Origin: Pseudomonadales bacterium
Lineage (GTDB): Bacteria > Pseudomonadota > Gammaproteobacteria > Pseudomonadales > UBA7239
Length of the DNA: 13,536 nucleotides
Direction of reading: 5' to 3'
Assembly (NCBI GenBank): GCA_020443005.1
Contig: JAGRJA010000311.1
Coordinates: 1 to 13,536, forward strand
Shown: positions 1 to 8,030 of the stretch, in pieces
Layout: every line of letters begins with the position of its first letter
Numbering within the stretch: the first letter of the stretch is position 1
Made by a program: the position numbers and the translations under genes
Notes under the pieces: generated by a model
Told to the model about the DNA's origin: nothing
The model's input: only the letters and a program-made list of their open reading frames with translations
The model's database searches: none

Positions 1-2214
1 AACAAAAAAGCCGAGCTTCCCGAGGGTGTTTCCCTTAGCACCTGGGGTGATCGCTCGGAAGTGCTGAAGGGAAGAATAGAACTGCTGTTACGCAATGGCG
101 TACAGGGCTCCATCCTTGTGCTGATTATACTTTCACTCTTTTTACAACCAAGACTGGCTTTCTGGGTAGTAGCCGGTGTTCCTTTCTGTTTTCTCGGAAC
201 ACTCTTTATGATGGACACACTCTCCCTTTCCATCAATGTCATTTCATTATTTGCTTTTATTCTGGTACTCGGCATTGTCGTTGATGATGCCATCGTAACG
301 GCCGAAAGCGCCTATGCCACGCTCGAACACGAACAACAAGGTGTCAATAGTGTAATTCGCGGGGTACGCAAGGTTGCTGTCGCTACAGTTTTTGGTGTTA
401 TCACTACCATGATCGCCTTCTTGCCCATGCTTTTTCTGACAGAGGGTATCAGCCGTTTCTTCAAGGTGATTTCTGCTGTCGTTATTTTTTGTCTGTTTTT
501 TTCCATCGTCGAATCGAAGCTGATTCTTCCGGCACATCTCCGGAACATGACAATCAAAAAAACAGGTGAAAAACCAAATTTGCAATCCTTCTTCAACCAG
601 AGCCTCAGCCGTTTTGCCCAATCTATCTATCAACCTTTTCTGCATCTGGCACTGAAGAAGCGCTATATCACCATCAGTTGCTTTCTGGTTTTTCTTCTTC
701 TCGCCAAGCAACTCATACCCTCAGGCCTGGTACGGTTTATTTTTTTTCCGAATGTCCCATCAGACTATATCAGCGTCGATTTGCAAATGCCGCCGGAAAC
801 CGCTTACAAAACAACACATGACTACGCCCTGCTTTTACAGGAAGCTGGTTGGCGCATCAATGAAAAGTACAGAAAGGTGACCGGCACTGATATCAATGTT
901 ATCGAAAACCTGCAATTATTATCCGAAAATGACACATCCGCAGAACTGAAAGCTGCCCTCATACCCAGCACGGATCGAAGTATCACTTCGGTAGAAATGG
1001 CAAAATGGTGGCGAGAGAACCTTCCCGAAATGCCCGGTATCAAGTCGCTGAGTTTTGATGCCAATGCCGGTCATCCAAGCATACCCATTGATATTCAGCT
1101 GGAAGCGGATGACCTTGAAACATTGCGAACAGCGGCTGTCGAAATAAAGAATGCCTTGCGCGATTACAGCGGTGTATTTGACATCAGGGATACCTTTGAT
1201 GCCGGCGGCAAGGAAATCAATGTGCATCTTTCCGCACAAGGTGAGTCCATGGGAATTGGTCAGGCAGAACTTGCCAGACAAATCCGGCAGGCTTTTTTCG
1301 GCGCTGAAATTCAGCGCGTACAACGGGGTCGTCATGAAGTCAGGGTCTATGCCCGTTACCCCGAAGCCGAGCGCGAACAATTACAAACACTTCATGAAAT
1401 GTGGGTCAGGTTACCCGGAGAAGACGGACAAAGCATTGCACCGCTCTCAGTCGTTGGTACGCTGACCGAGCAGGAAGGCATCAATAAAATCACACGAATA
1501 GACCGACACCGGGTCGTTAATATTCAGGCGAATGTTGACAAATCCCGCATCGAACCAGACAAGATTATCGAAAGCATAAAAACATCAACGCTACCGCAAA
1601 TTCTCGAAAAACACCCTTCACTCGAATATCGTTTTGCGGGCGAAAGCGAAGATGAGGATGCCAGCCTTAATGTTCTTTATATCAAAGGTCTGGTCATGTT
1701 AATGATGATTTATGCAGCGCTGGCTATTCCCCTGAAATCCTATATCCAGCCAGTCATTATCATGTCGGTCATTCCCTTTGGGCTCATGGGCGCAATCATC
1801 GGTCACTTCATAGTCGGGCTTGAAATCAGCATATTGTCCGTTATAGGCATGATGGCCCTCGCAGGCATCGTGGTTAACGACAGCCTGGTTCTCGTTGATT
1901 ACATCAACCAGCATGTCAGGGATGGTACCCCCTTCAGGGAAGCGGTAGCAAAATCAGGTGTAAGACGCTTTCGCGCTGTTATTTTGACATCGGCAACAAC
2001 CTTCGTTGGTTTGCTTCCCCTGCAACTTGAAACATCCATTCAGGCCCAATTCCTGAAACCCATGGCCATTTCTGTTTCATTCGGGGTGCTTTTTGCAACA
2101 ATTGTTACACTTTTTCTTGTGCCTGCCCTTTGCTATGTGACAGATGACTTTAAAAATATCGGCAAGTTGATACGACAAAAAGGCCGACAATTGATGAAGG
2201 TACAAAAAATTTAA
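1..2214 (+). CDS. RND-family efflux permease, C-terminal part (5' end outside window)
   Basis: Inner-membrane proton-driven pump of the AcrB/HAE type, normally about 1,030 residues and part of a tripartite efflux complex. The frame is already open at base 1, so the 737 visible residues are the C-terminal part and roughly the first 300 are missing. Visible parts are the first transmembrane bundle from residue 35, including a TM4-like helix with the proton-relay pair Asp95-Asp96 (GIVVDDAIV), a hydrophilic periplasmic domain at about 250-555, and a second bundle from about 560 to 715. The TM10-like motif reads GIVVNDSLVLVD, so the position of AcrB Lys940 appears to be Asn626. The TM11 motif (RFRAVILTS ending LLPL) is typical. 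The protein ends in a short basic cytoplasmic tail. An adaptor (membrane fusion) gene would be expected just upstream. The substrate cannot be told from the sequence. The family call is firm. Confidence 0.93.
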   Translation, partial: NKKAELPEGVSLSTWGDRSEVLKGRIELLLRNGVQGSILVLIILSLFLQPRLAFWVVAGVPFCFLGTLFMMDTLSLSINVISLFAFILVLGIVVDDAIVTAESAYATLEHEQQGVNSVIRGVRKVAVATVFGVITTMIAFLPMLFLTEGISRFFKVISAVVIFCLFFSIVESKLILPAHLRNMTIKKTGEKPNLQSFFNQSLSRFAQSIYQPFLHLALKKRYITISCFLVFLLLAKQLIPSGLVRFIFFPNVPSDYISVDLQMPPETAYKTTHDYALLLQEAGWRINEKYRKVTGTDINVIENLQLLSENDTSAELKAALIPSTDRSITSVEMAKWWRENLPEMPGIKSLSFDANAGHPSIPIDIQLEADDLETLRTAAVEIKNALRDYSGVFDIRDTFDAGGKEINVHLSAQGESMGIGQAELARQIRQAFFGAEIQRVQRGRHEVRVYARYPEAEREQLQTLHEMWVRLPGEDGQSIAPLSVVGTLTEQEGINKITRIDRHRVVNIQANVDKSRIEPDKIIESIKTSTLPQILEKHPSLEYRFAGESEDEDASLNVLYIKGLVMLMMIYAALAIPLKSYIQPVIIMSVIPFGLMGAIIGHFIVGLEISILSVIGMMALAGIVVNDSLVLVDYINQHVRDGTPFREAVAKSGVRRFRAVILTSATTFVGLLPLQLETSIQAQFLKPMAISVSFGVLFATIVTLFLVPALCYVTDDFKNIGKLIRQKGRQLMKVQKI

Positions 2215-2232
2215 TCAAGCTCTACGCACTTT

Positions 2233-3063
2233 TCAAGACTCTGCCTCATCATCCTGTTCAGGCAGTTTTTTACCGCATTTACGACAATAAACAGCATCAG
2301 CATCATGGCTGATTGCGTGACAATATTTACATTCGCGTATTTCTCGTTGTCTGTTTATTTCAACAGCAAGTTCTGCAGTAATAATGCCCGTCGGTACTGC
2401 AATAATCGAATAACCTATCAGCATCATAATTGCTGCCAGTGTCTGTCCAAGTGCTGATTGCGGGGTAATATCACCATAACCGACGGTAGTGATGGTAATC
2501 ACCGCCCAATAAATACTTTTCGGAATACTGGTAAAGCCGTTTTCCCTCCCTTCGATGACATACATCAGAGAGCCAAAAATCGTGGTCAAAACCAGCACCA
2601 CGCAAAAAAACAAGAGAATTTTTCTTCTCGCCTGACGCATGGAACGCATTAAAACATTGGCTTCATTAAGATAGCGTACAAGTTTCAATACACGAAATAT
2701 TCGGAGGACGCGCAAGAGGCGTACAACAACAAGATAACTGGAACCCACAAAAAACAGTGAAAGATAACTTGGCAGAATGGATACAAAATCGACAATACCA
2801 TAGAAGCTTCTGATGTATTGCCAACGTAGGGGACTGGAGTAAATGCGCAAGGCATACTCTATAGTGAAGATGGCAGTAAAAAACCACTCCAGCAGAAAAA
2901 AAAGACGATGATAACTATCATGAAGCGACATGACAGTATCCAGTATTACAACGAGTACACTGGCAAGAATTGCATATATCAGAAACAGATCAAAGCGTTT
3001 GCCTGCAGGGGTATCTGTTCCAAAAATCACATCATTTATGGCTTTTTGCATTTGACTGCGCAT
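2233..3063 (-). CDS. Voltage-gated potassium channel-like ion transporter with C-terminal zinc ribbon
   Basis: A six-transmembrane, single-domain cation channel of 276 residues, expected to form a tetramer in the inner membrane. S1 is about 25-45, S2 52-74 and S3 87-106. S4 (111-131) carries regularly spaced arginines (115, 118, 121, 124, 130), the mark of a voltage sensor. After S5 (about 146-169) comes the pore loop with the potassium selectivity filter TTVGYGD at 192-198, then S6 at 204-228. The cytoplasmic tail has CxxC at 245/248 and CxxC at 260/263, spaced like a small zinc ribbon, followed by an acidic end. The ATG has a GGAG about 10 bases upstream. The gene converges on the RND gene with only 18 bases between their stop codons. 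It lies 80 bases after sspB on the same strand and could be read with it. Potassium selectivity is inferred from the filter; gating is not proven. Confidence 0.9.
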   Translation of the reverse strand: MRSQMQKAINDVIFGTDTPAGKRFDLFLIYAILASVLVVILDTVMSLHDSYHRLFFLLEWFFTAIFTIEYALRIYSSPLRWQYIRSFYGIVDFVSILPSYLSLFFVGSSYLVVVRLLRVLRIFRVLKLVRYLNEANVLMRSMRQARRKILLFFCVVLVLTTIFGSLMYVIEGRENGFTSIPKSIYWAVITITTVGYGDITPQSALGQTLAAIMMLIGYSIIAVPTGIITAELAVEINRQREIRECKYCHAISHDADAVYCRKCGKKLPEQDDEAES

Positions 3064-3143
3064 TTCAGAAAAACTCCAATGATATTTTTCTCAAAATCAG
3101 CTTTTCAATCAGGTGAAAAAGAGCGCCTGCAAGGCCGACCTGT

Positions 3144-3569
3144 TTATTTAACGACGCGCAAGGTTGGCTTTTCCTTCGAATCCGGTATTTTTTCTGGCTT
3201 CTTCCTGCTTCTTGAACCCTTATTGCCGGGCCCACCGGGTTCAGGAGAACTCTCCATTTCAAACATCATACCCTGACCTGTTTCGCGGGTCAGAATCCCC
3301 ATAATCGCATGCATCGGCACATAAATATCTGTGGGAAACCCGCCAAATCTGGCATTAAACGAGATCGCATCATCATTAATCAACCAGTCAACAACGGCAG
3401 TTGGGGAGACATTCAGGACTATCTGTCCATTTTTTACAAACTGCGGAGGAACATCAACATCCGTTGACATTGCATTGACAACAATATGGGGCGTGCAGTC
3501 ATTATCCAGTATCCAGTCGTAGAGGGCGCGTATCAAATAGGGCTTACTCGAAGTCATCGAATTGCTCAT
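3144..3569 (-). CDS. sspB: ClpXP protease specificity-enhancing factor SspB
   Basis: Adaptor that binds the ssrA tag on proteins from stalled ribosomes and hands them to ClpXP. The folded substrate-binding domain spans about 6-105 of 141 residues, beginning with the family-typical MTSSKPYLIRALYDWI and including FNARFGG and IYVPMHAIMGI. A flexible linker follows, and the protein ends in LRVVK, the same ClpX-docking tail as E. coli SspB. The linker is rich in Gly, Pro, Ser and Lys, whereas in E. coli it is mainly acidic. The start chosen is the ATG at 3567-3569, which has GGAG 11 bases upstream; a TTG further upstream extends the frame but looks spurious. Unlike the classical sspAB operon, a strong terminator lies between sspA and this gene, so it may have its own promoter. 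The identification is secure. Confidence 0.96.
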   Translation of the reverse strand: MSNSMTSSKPYLIRALYDWILDNDCTPHIVVNAMSTDVDVPPQFVKNGQIVLNVSPTAVVDWLINDDAISFNARFGGFPTDIYVPMHAIMGILTRETGQGMMFEMESSPEPGGPGNKGSRSRKKPEKIPDSKEKPTLRVVK

Positions 3570-3686
3570 GAATGAGTTTTCTCCAGTTTTCACTACTTTG
3601 ATCAAGAGGACACAATGTAATTACAAAAATAACATGCACCCGGAATTTTATCAGACTTGCTGTCTGTATTCGGAAAGCCTTGTAAA

Positions 3687-3701
3687 ATTGTGTAACACAA
3701 T
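3687..3701. repeat. Perfect palindrome in the sspB upstream region
   Basis: ATTGTG-TAA-CACAAT, two 6-base arms around a 3-base centre, placed between the sspA terminator and the sspB start, about 120 bases before the sspB ATG. It could be an operator or a small hairpin. No regulator can be named from the sequence and it may be chance. Confidence 0.3.
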
Positions 3702-3740
3702 ACCATCTTTCTTCAGCCTCCGGTGTAACCGCCATACATA

Positions 3741-3768
3741 AAAAAGGGTGTCTTCAGACACCCTTTTT
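3741..3768 (-). terminator. Intrinsic terminator after sspA
   Basis: A perfect 12-base-pair inverted repeat with a four-base loop: AAAAAGGGTGTC, loop, GACACCCTTTTT. Read on the minus strand it follows the sspA stop by about 25 bases and ends in a run of T, as expected for rho-independent termination. Because the arms begin with A and end with T it could work in both directions. It separates sspA from sspB. Confidence 0.88.
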
Positions 3769-3792
3769 ATTGAAAACCGACAAGCCGGAAAA

Positions 3793-4422
3793 CTAGATCA
3801 TTTCCTTTTCATCTTCGGACAGTGATTCCTTGAAGGCCTTGCGACCAAACATCCGGTCTTTGTAATCCAGCAAGGGTTTCACCTGTTTCGTCGTTGGTAA
3901 TTCGACACCCAAGGCAGGCAAACGCCACAGAATGGGTGCAAGGCAACAATCAATCAGGGTTAACTCATCACTCATAAAGAAGGGTTTCTCGGCGAAAATG
4001 GGAGCGACAGCAACGAGACTTTCAGTCAATTCCTTTCGGGCCTTTTCCATTTCATCATCGTCAACGCTATTTTCGATTGTATCGACAAGAGTGCACCAGT
4101 CACGCTGAATCCTGTGGCGCCACAGGCGACTGTAGGCTCGTGACACCGGTTGAACCGGCATTAATGGAGGATGCGGGAATCGTTCGTCGAGATACTCCAT
4201 CATCACCCACGAATCATAGAGCGACAAATCCCTGTCAACCAGAACGGGAAGCGTACCGTAAGGATTCAATTCAGAGACATCTTCAGGGACATCAAGCGGG
4301 TCAGAGTTGATAATTTCAACAACCACACCTTTTTCGGCGAGCACAATTCTCACTCTGTGGCTGTATTGGCTTCGACCATCCGAAAACAATGCCATTGAAG
4401 AGCGTTTAGTAACTAATGCCAT
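3793..4422 (-). CDS. sspA: Stringent starvation protein A (RNA polymerase-associated, GST fold)
   Basis: SspA binds RNA polymerase and changes transcription during starvation and acid stress. It has a glutathione-S-transferase fold but usually no transferase activity. The 209 residues show the N-terminal thioredoxin-like domain (SHRVRIVLAEKG near 21-32, NPYGTLPVLVD near 53-63), the MEYLDERFPHPPLMP segment (75-89) that contains the conserved surface Pro-His-Pro, and the helical C-terminal domain with LTLIDCCLAPILWRLP at 155-169. The ATG at 4420-4422 was chosen because the protein then begins MALVTKRSSM, as family members do, and AAGGG precedes it; a 12-residue upstream extension is unlikely. 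It lies 69 bases after the cytochrome c1 stop with no strong terminator seen between them, so it is probably co-transcribed with petABC, and it ends at a good terminator. Confidence 0.96.
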   Translation of the reverse strand: MALVTKRSSMALFSDGRSQYSHRVRIVLAEKGVVVEIINSDPLDVPEDVSELNPYGTLPVLVDRDLSLYDSWVMMEYLDERFPHPPLMPVQPVSRAYSRLWRHRIQRDWCTLVDTIENSVDDDEMEKARKELTESLVAVAPIFAEKPFFMSDELTLIDCCLAPILWRLPALGVELPTTKQVKPLLDYKDRMFGRKAFKESLSEDEKEMI

Positions 4423-4491
4423 AAAATCTACCCTTTTGACAGATAAAAAGAGAGGCATAACGCCCCTCCTTTCGTGCTGCTAGCTATATGT

Positions 4492-5223
4492 TTAGTGGAT
4501 TTCCTTCCAGTATTCCCTGTTGAGAAGGATCGCACAGAAAAGAAATAACAATACATACAGTAGAACTTTTACACCGATACGATGACTATCCGCTTTGTAA
4601 GGTTCCGCTGCATAGGCAAGAAAATTAACCAGATCAAACACAGCCTGGTCATATTCCTTTTTCGACATCAAACCGGGTTCGGTAATGTCACACTCTCCCA
4701 CAGTAACATGCCCATTTTCATCTTTATGCTTTTCACATTCCTGAACACCTTGCAGTTCAAGCATAACATGTGGCATACCAACATCCGGAAAAACCTTGTT
4801 GTTCACTCCGTACGGGCGATTCTCATCCTTGTAGAATGTTCGCATGTAGGTATACAACCAGTCGGCACCACCTCTCGCACGGGTAATCAGGCTCAAATCT
4901 GGCGGCACTGCGCCGAACCAGCGTTTCTGGGCTTCTTCGGGAGCTGCAATAGTCATCAGGCTACCAATTTTTCGCCCTGAAAAATTCAAATGCTCCTGCA
5001 TCAACTCATGAGGTATAGACAGATCATCTGCAATACGCTCATAGCGCATGTACTTTAATGAATGGCAGCCCATACAATAATTGGCGAAATATTTCGCACC
5101 TCTCTGCAAGGACTCTTCATTATGATCAGTTTTCATGTAGTCCAGATGAACTCCGGCACCGCCACTTGCCATGCCACTCATTGGAAAAAGTGCAAGCATA
5201 AAAACAAAAATAATCTTTTTCAT
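4492..5223 (-). CDS. petC: Ubiquinol-cytochrome c reductase, cytochrome c1 subunit
   Basis: Membrane-anchored c-type cytochrome that takes electrons from the Rieske cluster and passes them to soluble cytochrome c in the periplasm. A signal peptide (about 1-19, MKKIIFVFMLALFPMSGMAS) is followed by the haem attachment site CMGCH at 50-54. The family motif VPPDLSLI is at 107-114. Met150 in DVGMPHVM is the likely sixth haem ligand. Cys163 and Cys178 could form a disulfide, as in other bacterial c1 proteins. A C-terminal transmembrane anchor (about 217-234) ends with the usual REYWKEIH-like tail. The length of 243 is normal. The ATG overlaps the cytochrome b stop by one base (TGATG), so translation is probably coupled. 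It is the last gene of the petABC set. Confidence 0.96.
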   Translation of the reverse strand: MKKIIFVFMLALFPMSGMASGGAGVHLDYMKTDHNEESLQRGAKYFANYCMGCHSLKYMRYERIADDLSIPHELMQEHLNFSGRKIGSLMTIAAPEEAQKRWFGAVPPDLSLITRARGGADWLYTYMRTFYKDENRPYGVNNKVFPDVGMPHVMLELQGVQECEKHKDENGHVTVGECDITEPGLMSKKEYDQAVFDLVNFLAYAAEPYKADSHRIGVKVLLYVLLFLFCAILLNREYWKEIH

Positions 5224-6476
5224 CAGCTTGTAACCCTCTCTGGAACAGGCTTGGTTTTATCCCATTTACTGTAGAACGGCATCAGGATAAAGAAAGCAAA
5301 ATACACAAAAGTAAACCACTGCGCCCACTTCTTCCCTTCGATTCCAAGTACAACCAGATCAGCAGGTTTAGCACCCAAATAGCCAAGGAAAATAAAGGTA
5401 AAAGCAAAGGTATAAATGGCCACTTTTGTCATCCAGCCCTTGTAACGCCAGGACTTGACGGGGCTTCTATCCAGCCAGGGCAAGACAAAGAAAATGGCAA
5501 TCGCTGCAGCCATTATCACAAAACCCCAGAACTTGGCCGGAAAGACCAGGCTGAAAGTCGTTGCCCGCAACATCGCGTAGTAAGGGGTGTAATACCAGAC
5601 CGGTGCAATGTGAGCAGGGGTTTTCAGGGCATTAGCCTCTTCGAAGTTGGCATATTCAAGAAAATAGCCACCCATTTCTGGCACAAAAAAGATAATGAAA
5701 CAGAAAACCAGAAGAAACACACCGATACCGACAAGATCATGTACCGTGTAGTAAGGATGAAATGGCACGCCATCCAGCGGAATACCATTTGCGTCCTTGT
5801 TTTTCTTGATTTCGATACCATCAGGGTTGTTTGACCCTACTTCGTGAAGCGCCAGCAAATGCAGTACAACCAACGCCAGAAGAATGATCGGGATGGCGAC
5901 AACATGCAAGGCAAAGAATCTGTTCAATGTAATACCTGAGATCAGGTAGTCACCACGCACCCACTCAACAAGACTATCGCCAATAACCGGTATAGCTCCA
6001 AACAGGGAAACAATGACTTGAGCGCCCCAATAGGACATCTGCCCCCAGGGCAATACATACCCCATAAAACCTTCAGCCATCAAAGCCAGGTAGATCAACA
6101 TACCAAAAATCCAGACAAGCTCCCTTGGCTTCTTGTAGGAGCCATACATCAAGCCACGGAACATATGCAGGTAAACCACAGCAAAAAAAGCTGACGCGCC
6201 TGTCGAGTGCATCAAACGGAGCAACCAGCCGTACTCAACATCCCTCATAATGTATTCAACCGAGGCGAATGCACCTTCTGCAGAAGGGTTGTACATCATG
6301 GTCAACCAGACACCCGTGAGCAACTGGTTAACCAGAACCAGCAGTGATAAAACACCAAAGAAATACCAGAAATTAAAATTCTTGGGCGCATAATACTTGC
6401 CCATGTGAGTATCCCACGCCCGCATAATCGGCAAACGCGCATCGACCCAATCTCTCAAAGCAATTAACGGTTTCAT
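5223..6476 (-). CDS. petB: Ubiquinol-cytochrome c reductase, cytochrome b subunit
   Basis: Core membrane subunit of the bc1 complex, holding two b-type haems and both quinone sites. The 417-residue length fits an eight-helix cytochrome b. The haem ligands are clear: His90 and His104 in helix B (13 residues between) and His191 and His206 in helix D (14 between). The conserved GYVLPWGQMSYWGA segment is at 139-152. The quinol-oxidation motif, PEWY in mitochondria, reads PVWY at 292-295, a change I recall from other beta/gammaproteobacterial proteins. Further helices lie at about 249-266, 314-333, 351-367 and 385-400. The start overlaps the Rieske stop in an ATGA, which points to translational coupling within petABC. 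Confidence 0.97.
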   Translation of the reverse strand: MKPLIALRDWVDARLPIMRAWDTHMGKYYAPKNFNFWYFFGVLSLLVLVNQLLTGVWLTMMYNPSAEGAFASVEYIMRDVEYGWLLRLMHSTGASAFFAVVYLHMFRGLMYGSYKKPRELVWIFGMLIYLALMAEGFMGYVLPWGQMSYWGAQVIVSLFGAIPVIGDSLVEWVRGDYLISGITLNRFFALHVVAIPIILLALVVLHLLALHEVGSNNPDGIEIKKNKDANGIPLDGVPFHPYYTVHDLVGIGVFLLVFCFIIFFVPEMGGYFLEYANFEEANALKTPAHIAPVWYYTPYYAMLRATTFSLVFPAKFWGFVIMAAAIAIFFVLPWLDRSPVKSWRYKGWMTKVAIYTFAFTFIFLGYLGAKPADLVVLGIEGKKWAQWFTFVYFAFFILMPFYSKWDKTKPVPERVTS

Positions 6477-7057
6477 GCTGCACCCTCCTCTACACCGATA
6501 ATAATCTCGGCGTCTGTCAGATATGAATACGGTGGCACTTCAAGATTGGTGGGAGCCGGAACCCCCTTGAACACTCTACCCGCGAGATCAAACATGGAGC
6601 CATGACAGGGGCAGAAGAAACCACCAAGCCAATCCTTGGTCACCGTTCCGACTTCTGGTCGATGTTTTGGCGCACAACCCAGATGCGTACATAAACCCAG
6701 TACAATCAGGAACTCGTCCTTGATTGAACGGTATTCGTTTTTGCACGATTCAGGCTGAACGGACTCGGCCGATGAGGGGTCGGCAACCACTGCATCCAGC
6801 TTTTTGATATTGGCCAATACATCAGCTGTTCGCCGCAGAATAAATACCGGCTTACCCCGCCATTCAACCGTAATCATCTGGCCCGGTTCGATTTTAGAAA
6901 TATTCACCTTCACCGGCGCACCAGCCGCTTTGGCTCGAGCACTCGGTTGCCAGGAACCCACAAAAGGAACAGCAACACCTACAGCTCCCCCAGCACCCAC
7001 AACAGTTGTAAGGGCTATGAGGTTGCGGCGAGTCTTGTTTACTCCGTCATTACTCAT
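6473..7057 (-). CDS. petA: Ubiquinol-cytochrome c reductase, Rieske iron-sulfur subunit
   Basis: Periplasmic [2Fe-2S] subunit that takes the first electron from ubiquinol at the bc1 Qo site. Residues 9-31 hold a twin-arginine signal-anchor (TRRNLIAL, then a Gly/Ala/Val-rich helix), consistent with Tat export of a folded cluster protein. The two cluster loops are CTHLGC at 123-128 and CPCHGS at 149-154. The ligands are therefore Cys123, His125, Cys149 and His152, with Cys128-Cys151 as the structural disulfide. The GVPAPTNLEVPPYSY tail is typical. The length is 194. GGAGAGG sits six bases before the ATG. The gene follows the rpsI terminator, so petABC should have its own promoter or rely on read-through; no clear promoter hexamers were seen in the short gap. 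Confidence 0.97.
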   Translation of the reverse strand: MSNDGVNKTRRNLIALTTVVGAGGAVGVAVPFVGSWQPSARAKAAGAPVKVNISKIEPGQMITVEWRGKPVFILRRTADVLANIKKLDAVVADPSSAESVQPESCKNEYRSIKDEFLIVLGLCTHLGCAPKHRPEVGTVTKDWLGGFFCPCHGSMFDLAGRVFKGVPAPTNLEVPPYSYLTDAEIIIGVEEGAA

Positions 7058-7094
7058 GACGTACCTCTCCAGTTTCTACAAATTACAAACAAAA

Positions 7095-7123
7095 AACGCC
7101 CGGATCGCTGAAACCCAGGCGTT
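7095..7123 (-). terminator. Intrinsic terminator after rpsI
   Basis: On the minus strand a nine-pair stem (AACGCCTGG with CCGGGCGTT, including one G-T pair) and an 11-base loop are followed directly by TTTTGTTTG. It lies about 28 bases past the rpsI stop and before petA, so it should end or reduce rplM-rpsI transcription before the bc1 genes. Confidence 0.8.
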
Positions 7124-7151
7124 ATTTCCGATAGCGATAATCCCCGAGAAC

Positions 7152-7541
7152 TTATCGTTTGGAGAATTGTGGCTTTTTACGAGCCTTGCGAAGACCCACT
7201 TTTTTACGCTCAACTTCCCTCGCATCTCTGGTAACAAAGCCGGCACGACGCAACGGCTGACGCAGGGTTTCATCATATTCTATCAATGCACGGGTGATGC
7301 CGTGTCGCAGAGCACCAGCCTGACCAAAACTGCCACCACCGGCAACGCTCGCATTGATATCAAACTTGTCTTTCATTTCAACGAGTTCCAGGGGCTGACG
7401 AACAATCATTCGCGCCACCTGACGACCAAAATAAGTATCCAGAGGCTTGTTATTAACTGTAATCGCGCCCGTACCTGATTTGATAAAAACCCTGGCAGTT
7501 GATGTTTTGCGACGACCTGTGCCGTAGTATTGTTCAGACAT
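7152..7541 (-). CDS. rpsI: 30S ribosomal protein S9
   Basis: Component of the small ribosomal subunit head; its C-terminal tail reaches the P-site tRNA. The 129 residues have the N-terminal YYGTGRRKTSTARVF, the glycine-rich segment AGGGSFGQAGALRHGI at 67-82, and the strongly basic C-terminus KKPQFSKR ending in the invariant Lys-Arg. Nineteen bases separate it from the rplM stop, and the pair form the standard L13-S9 operon. Confidence 0.98.
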   Translation of the reverse strand: MSEQYYGTGRRKTSTARVFIKSGTGAITVNNKPLDTYFGRQVARMIVRQPLELVEMKDKFDINASVAGGGSFGQAGALRHGITRALIEYDETLRQPLRRAGFVTRDAREVERKKVGLRKARKKPQFSKR

Positions 7542-7560
7542 ATCAATAAACTTCCGCTAA

Positions 7561-7989
7561 TTACAGTGTAAGAGGTAAAGGTTGTTGGGAGGCATGTGGG
7601 TGCTCGGCCCCCGCATAGATTTTCATTTTCTTGAACATGGCTCGCCCCAGGGGACCCCGCGGCAACATACCTTTTACAGCAGACTGGATAACGCGCTCGG
7701 GTGCCTTATCAATCAGTTTTTCAAAGGAAATTTCATTAAGGCCGCCCGGATATCCGGTGTGATTATAATAAATCTTGGCTTTTGCTTTATTACCTGTCAC
7801 CCGAACTTTCTCTGCATTGATAACCACAATGTAATCGCCGGTATCAACATGAGGCGTAAATTCCGGCTTGTGTTTGCCACGCAAACGATGGGCTATTTCG
7901 GCGGATAGCCGTCCGAGCGTTTGACCGGCTGCATCAATCACATACCAGTCGCGTTTTACCGTCTCGGGCTTGGCGCTGTAGGTTTTCAT
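7561..7989 (-). CDS. rplM: 50S ribosomal protein L13
   Basis: Early-assembling protein of the large ribosomal subunit. The 142 residues match the usual length and motifs: KRDWYVIDAAGQTLGRLS, RLRGKHKPEFTPHVDTGDY, KIYYNHTGYPGG and the C-terminal segment KGMLPRGPLGRAM. The ATG has AGGA five bases upstream and a good promoter about 45 bases upstream. In E. coli this operon is repressed by L13 through the rplM leader. The leader here would be only about 35 bases, and I could not identify a binding structure in it. Confidence 0.98.
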   Translation of the reverse strand: MKTYSAKPETVKRDWYVIDAAGQTLGRLSAEIAHRLRGKHKPEFTPHVDTGDYIVVINAEKVRVTGNKAKAKIYYNHTGYPGGLNEISFEKLIDKAPERVIQSAVKGMLPRGPLGRAMFKKMKIYAGAEHPHASQQPLPLTL

Positions 7990-8030
7990 AATAATCCTGA
8001 CTTCAAGATGATAGTAATTCGGGAGCGCGA

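Noticed and set aside
247..1465. Several 80-154 codon frames overlapping the RND gene
   Set aside because: They overlap a strongly conserved coding region in other frames and show no protein-like motifs.
3064..3143. Possible terminator after sspB (short GCC/GGC hairpin followed by CTCTTTTT)
   Set aside because: The stem is only three or four pairs, too weak to call; co-transcription of sspB with the channel gene remains possible.
6804..7478. Open frame of 224 codons on the plus strand
   Set aside because: It runs antisense through petA, the rpsI terminator and rpsI, all certain genes, and has no recognisable motif or ribosome binding site.
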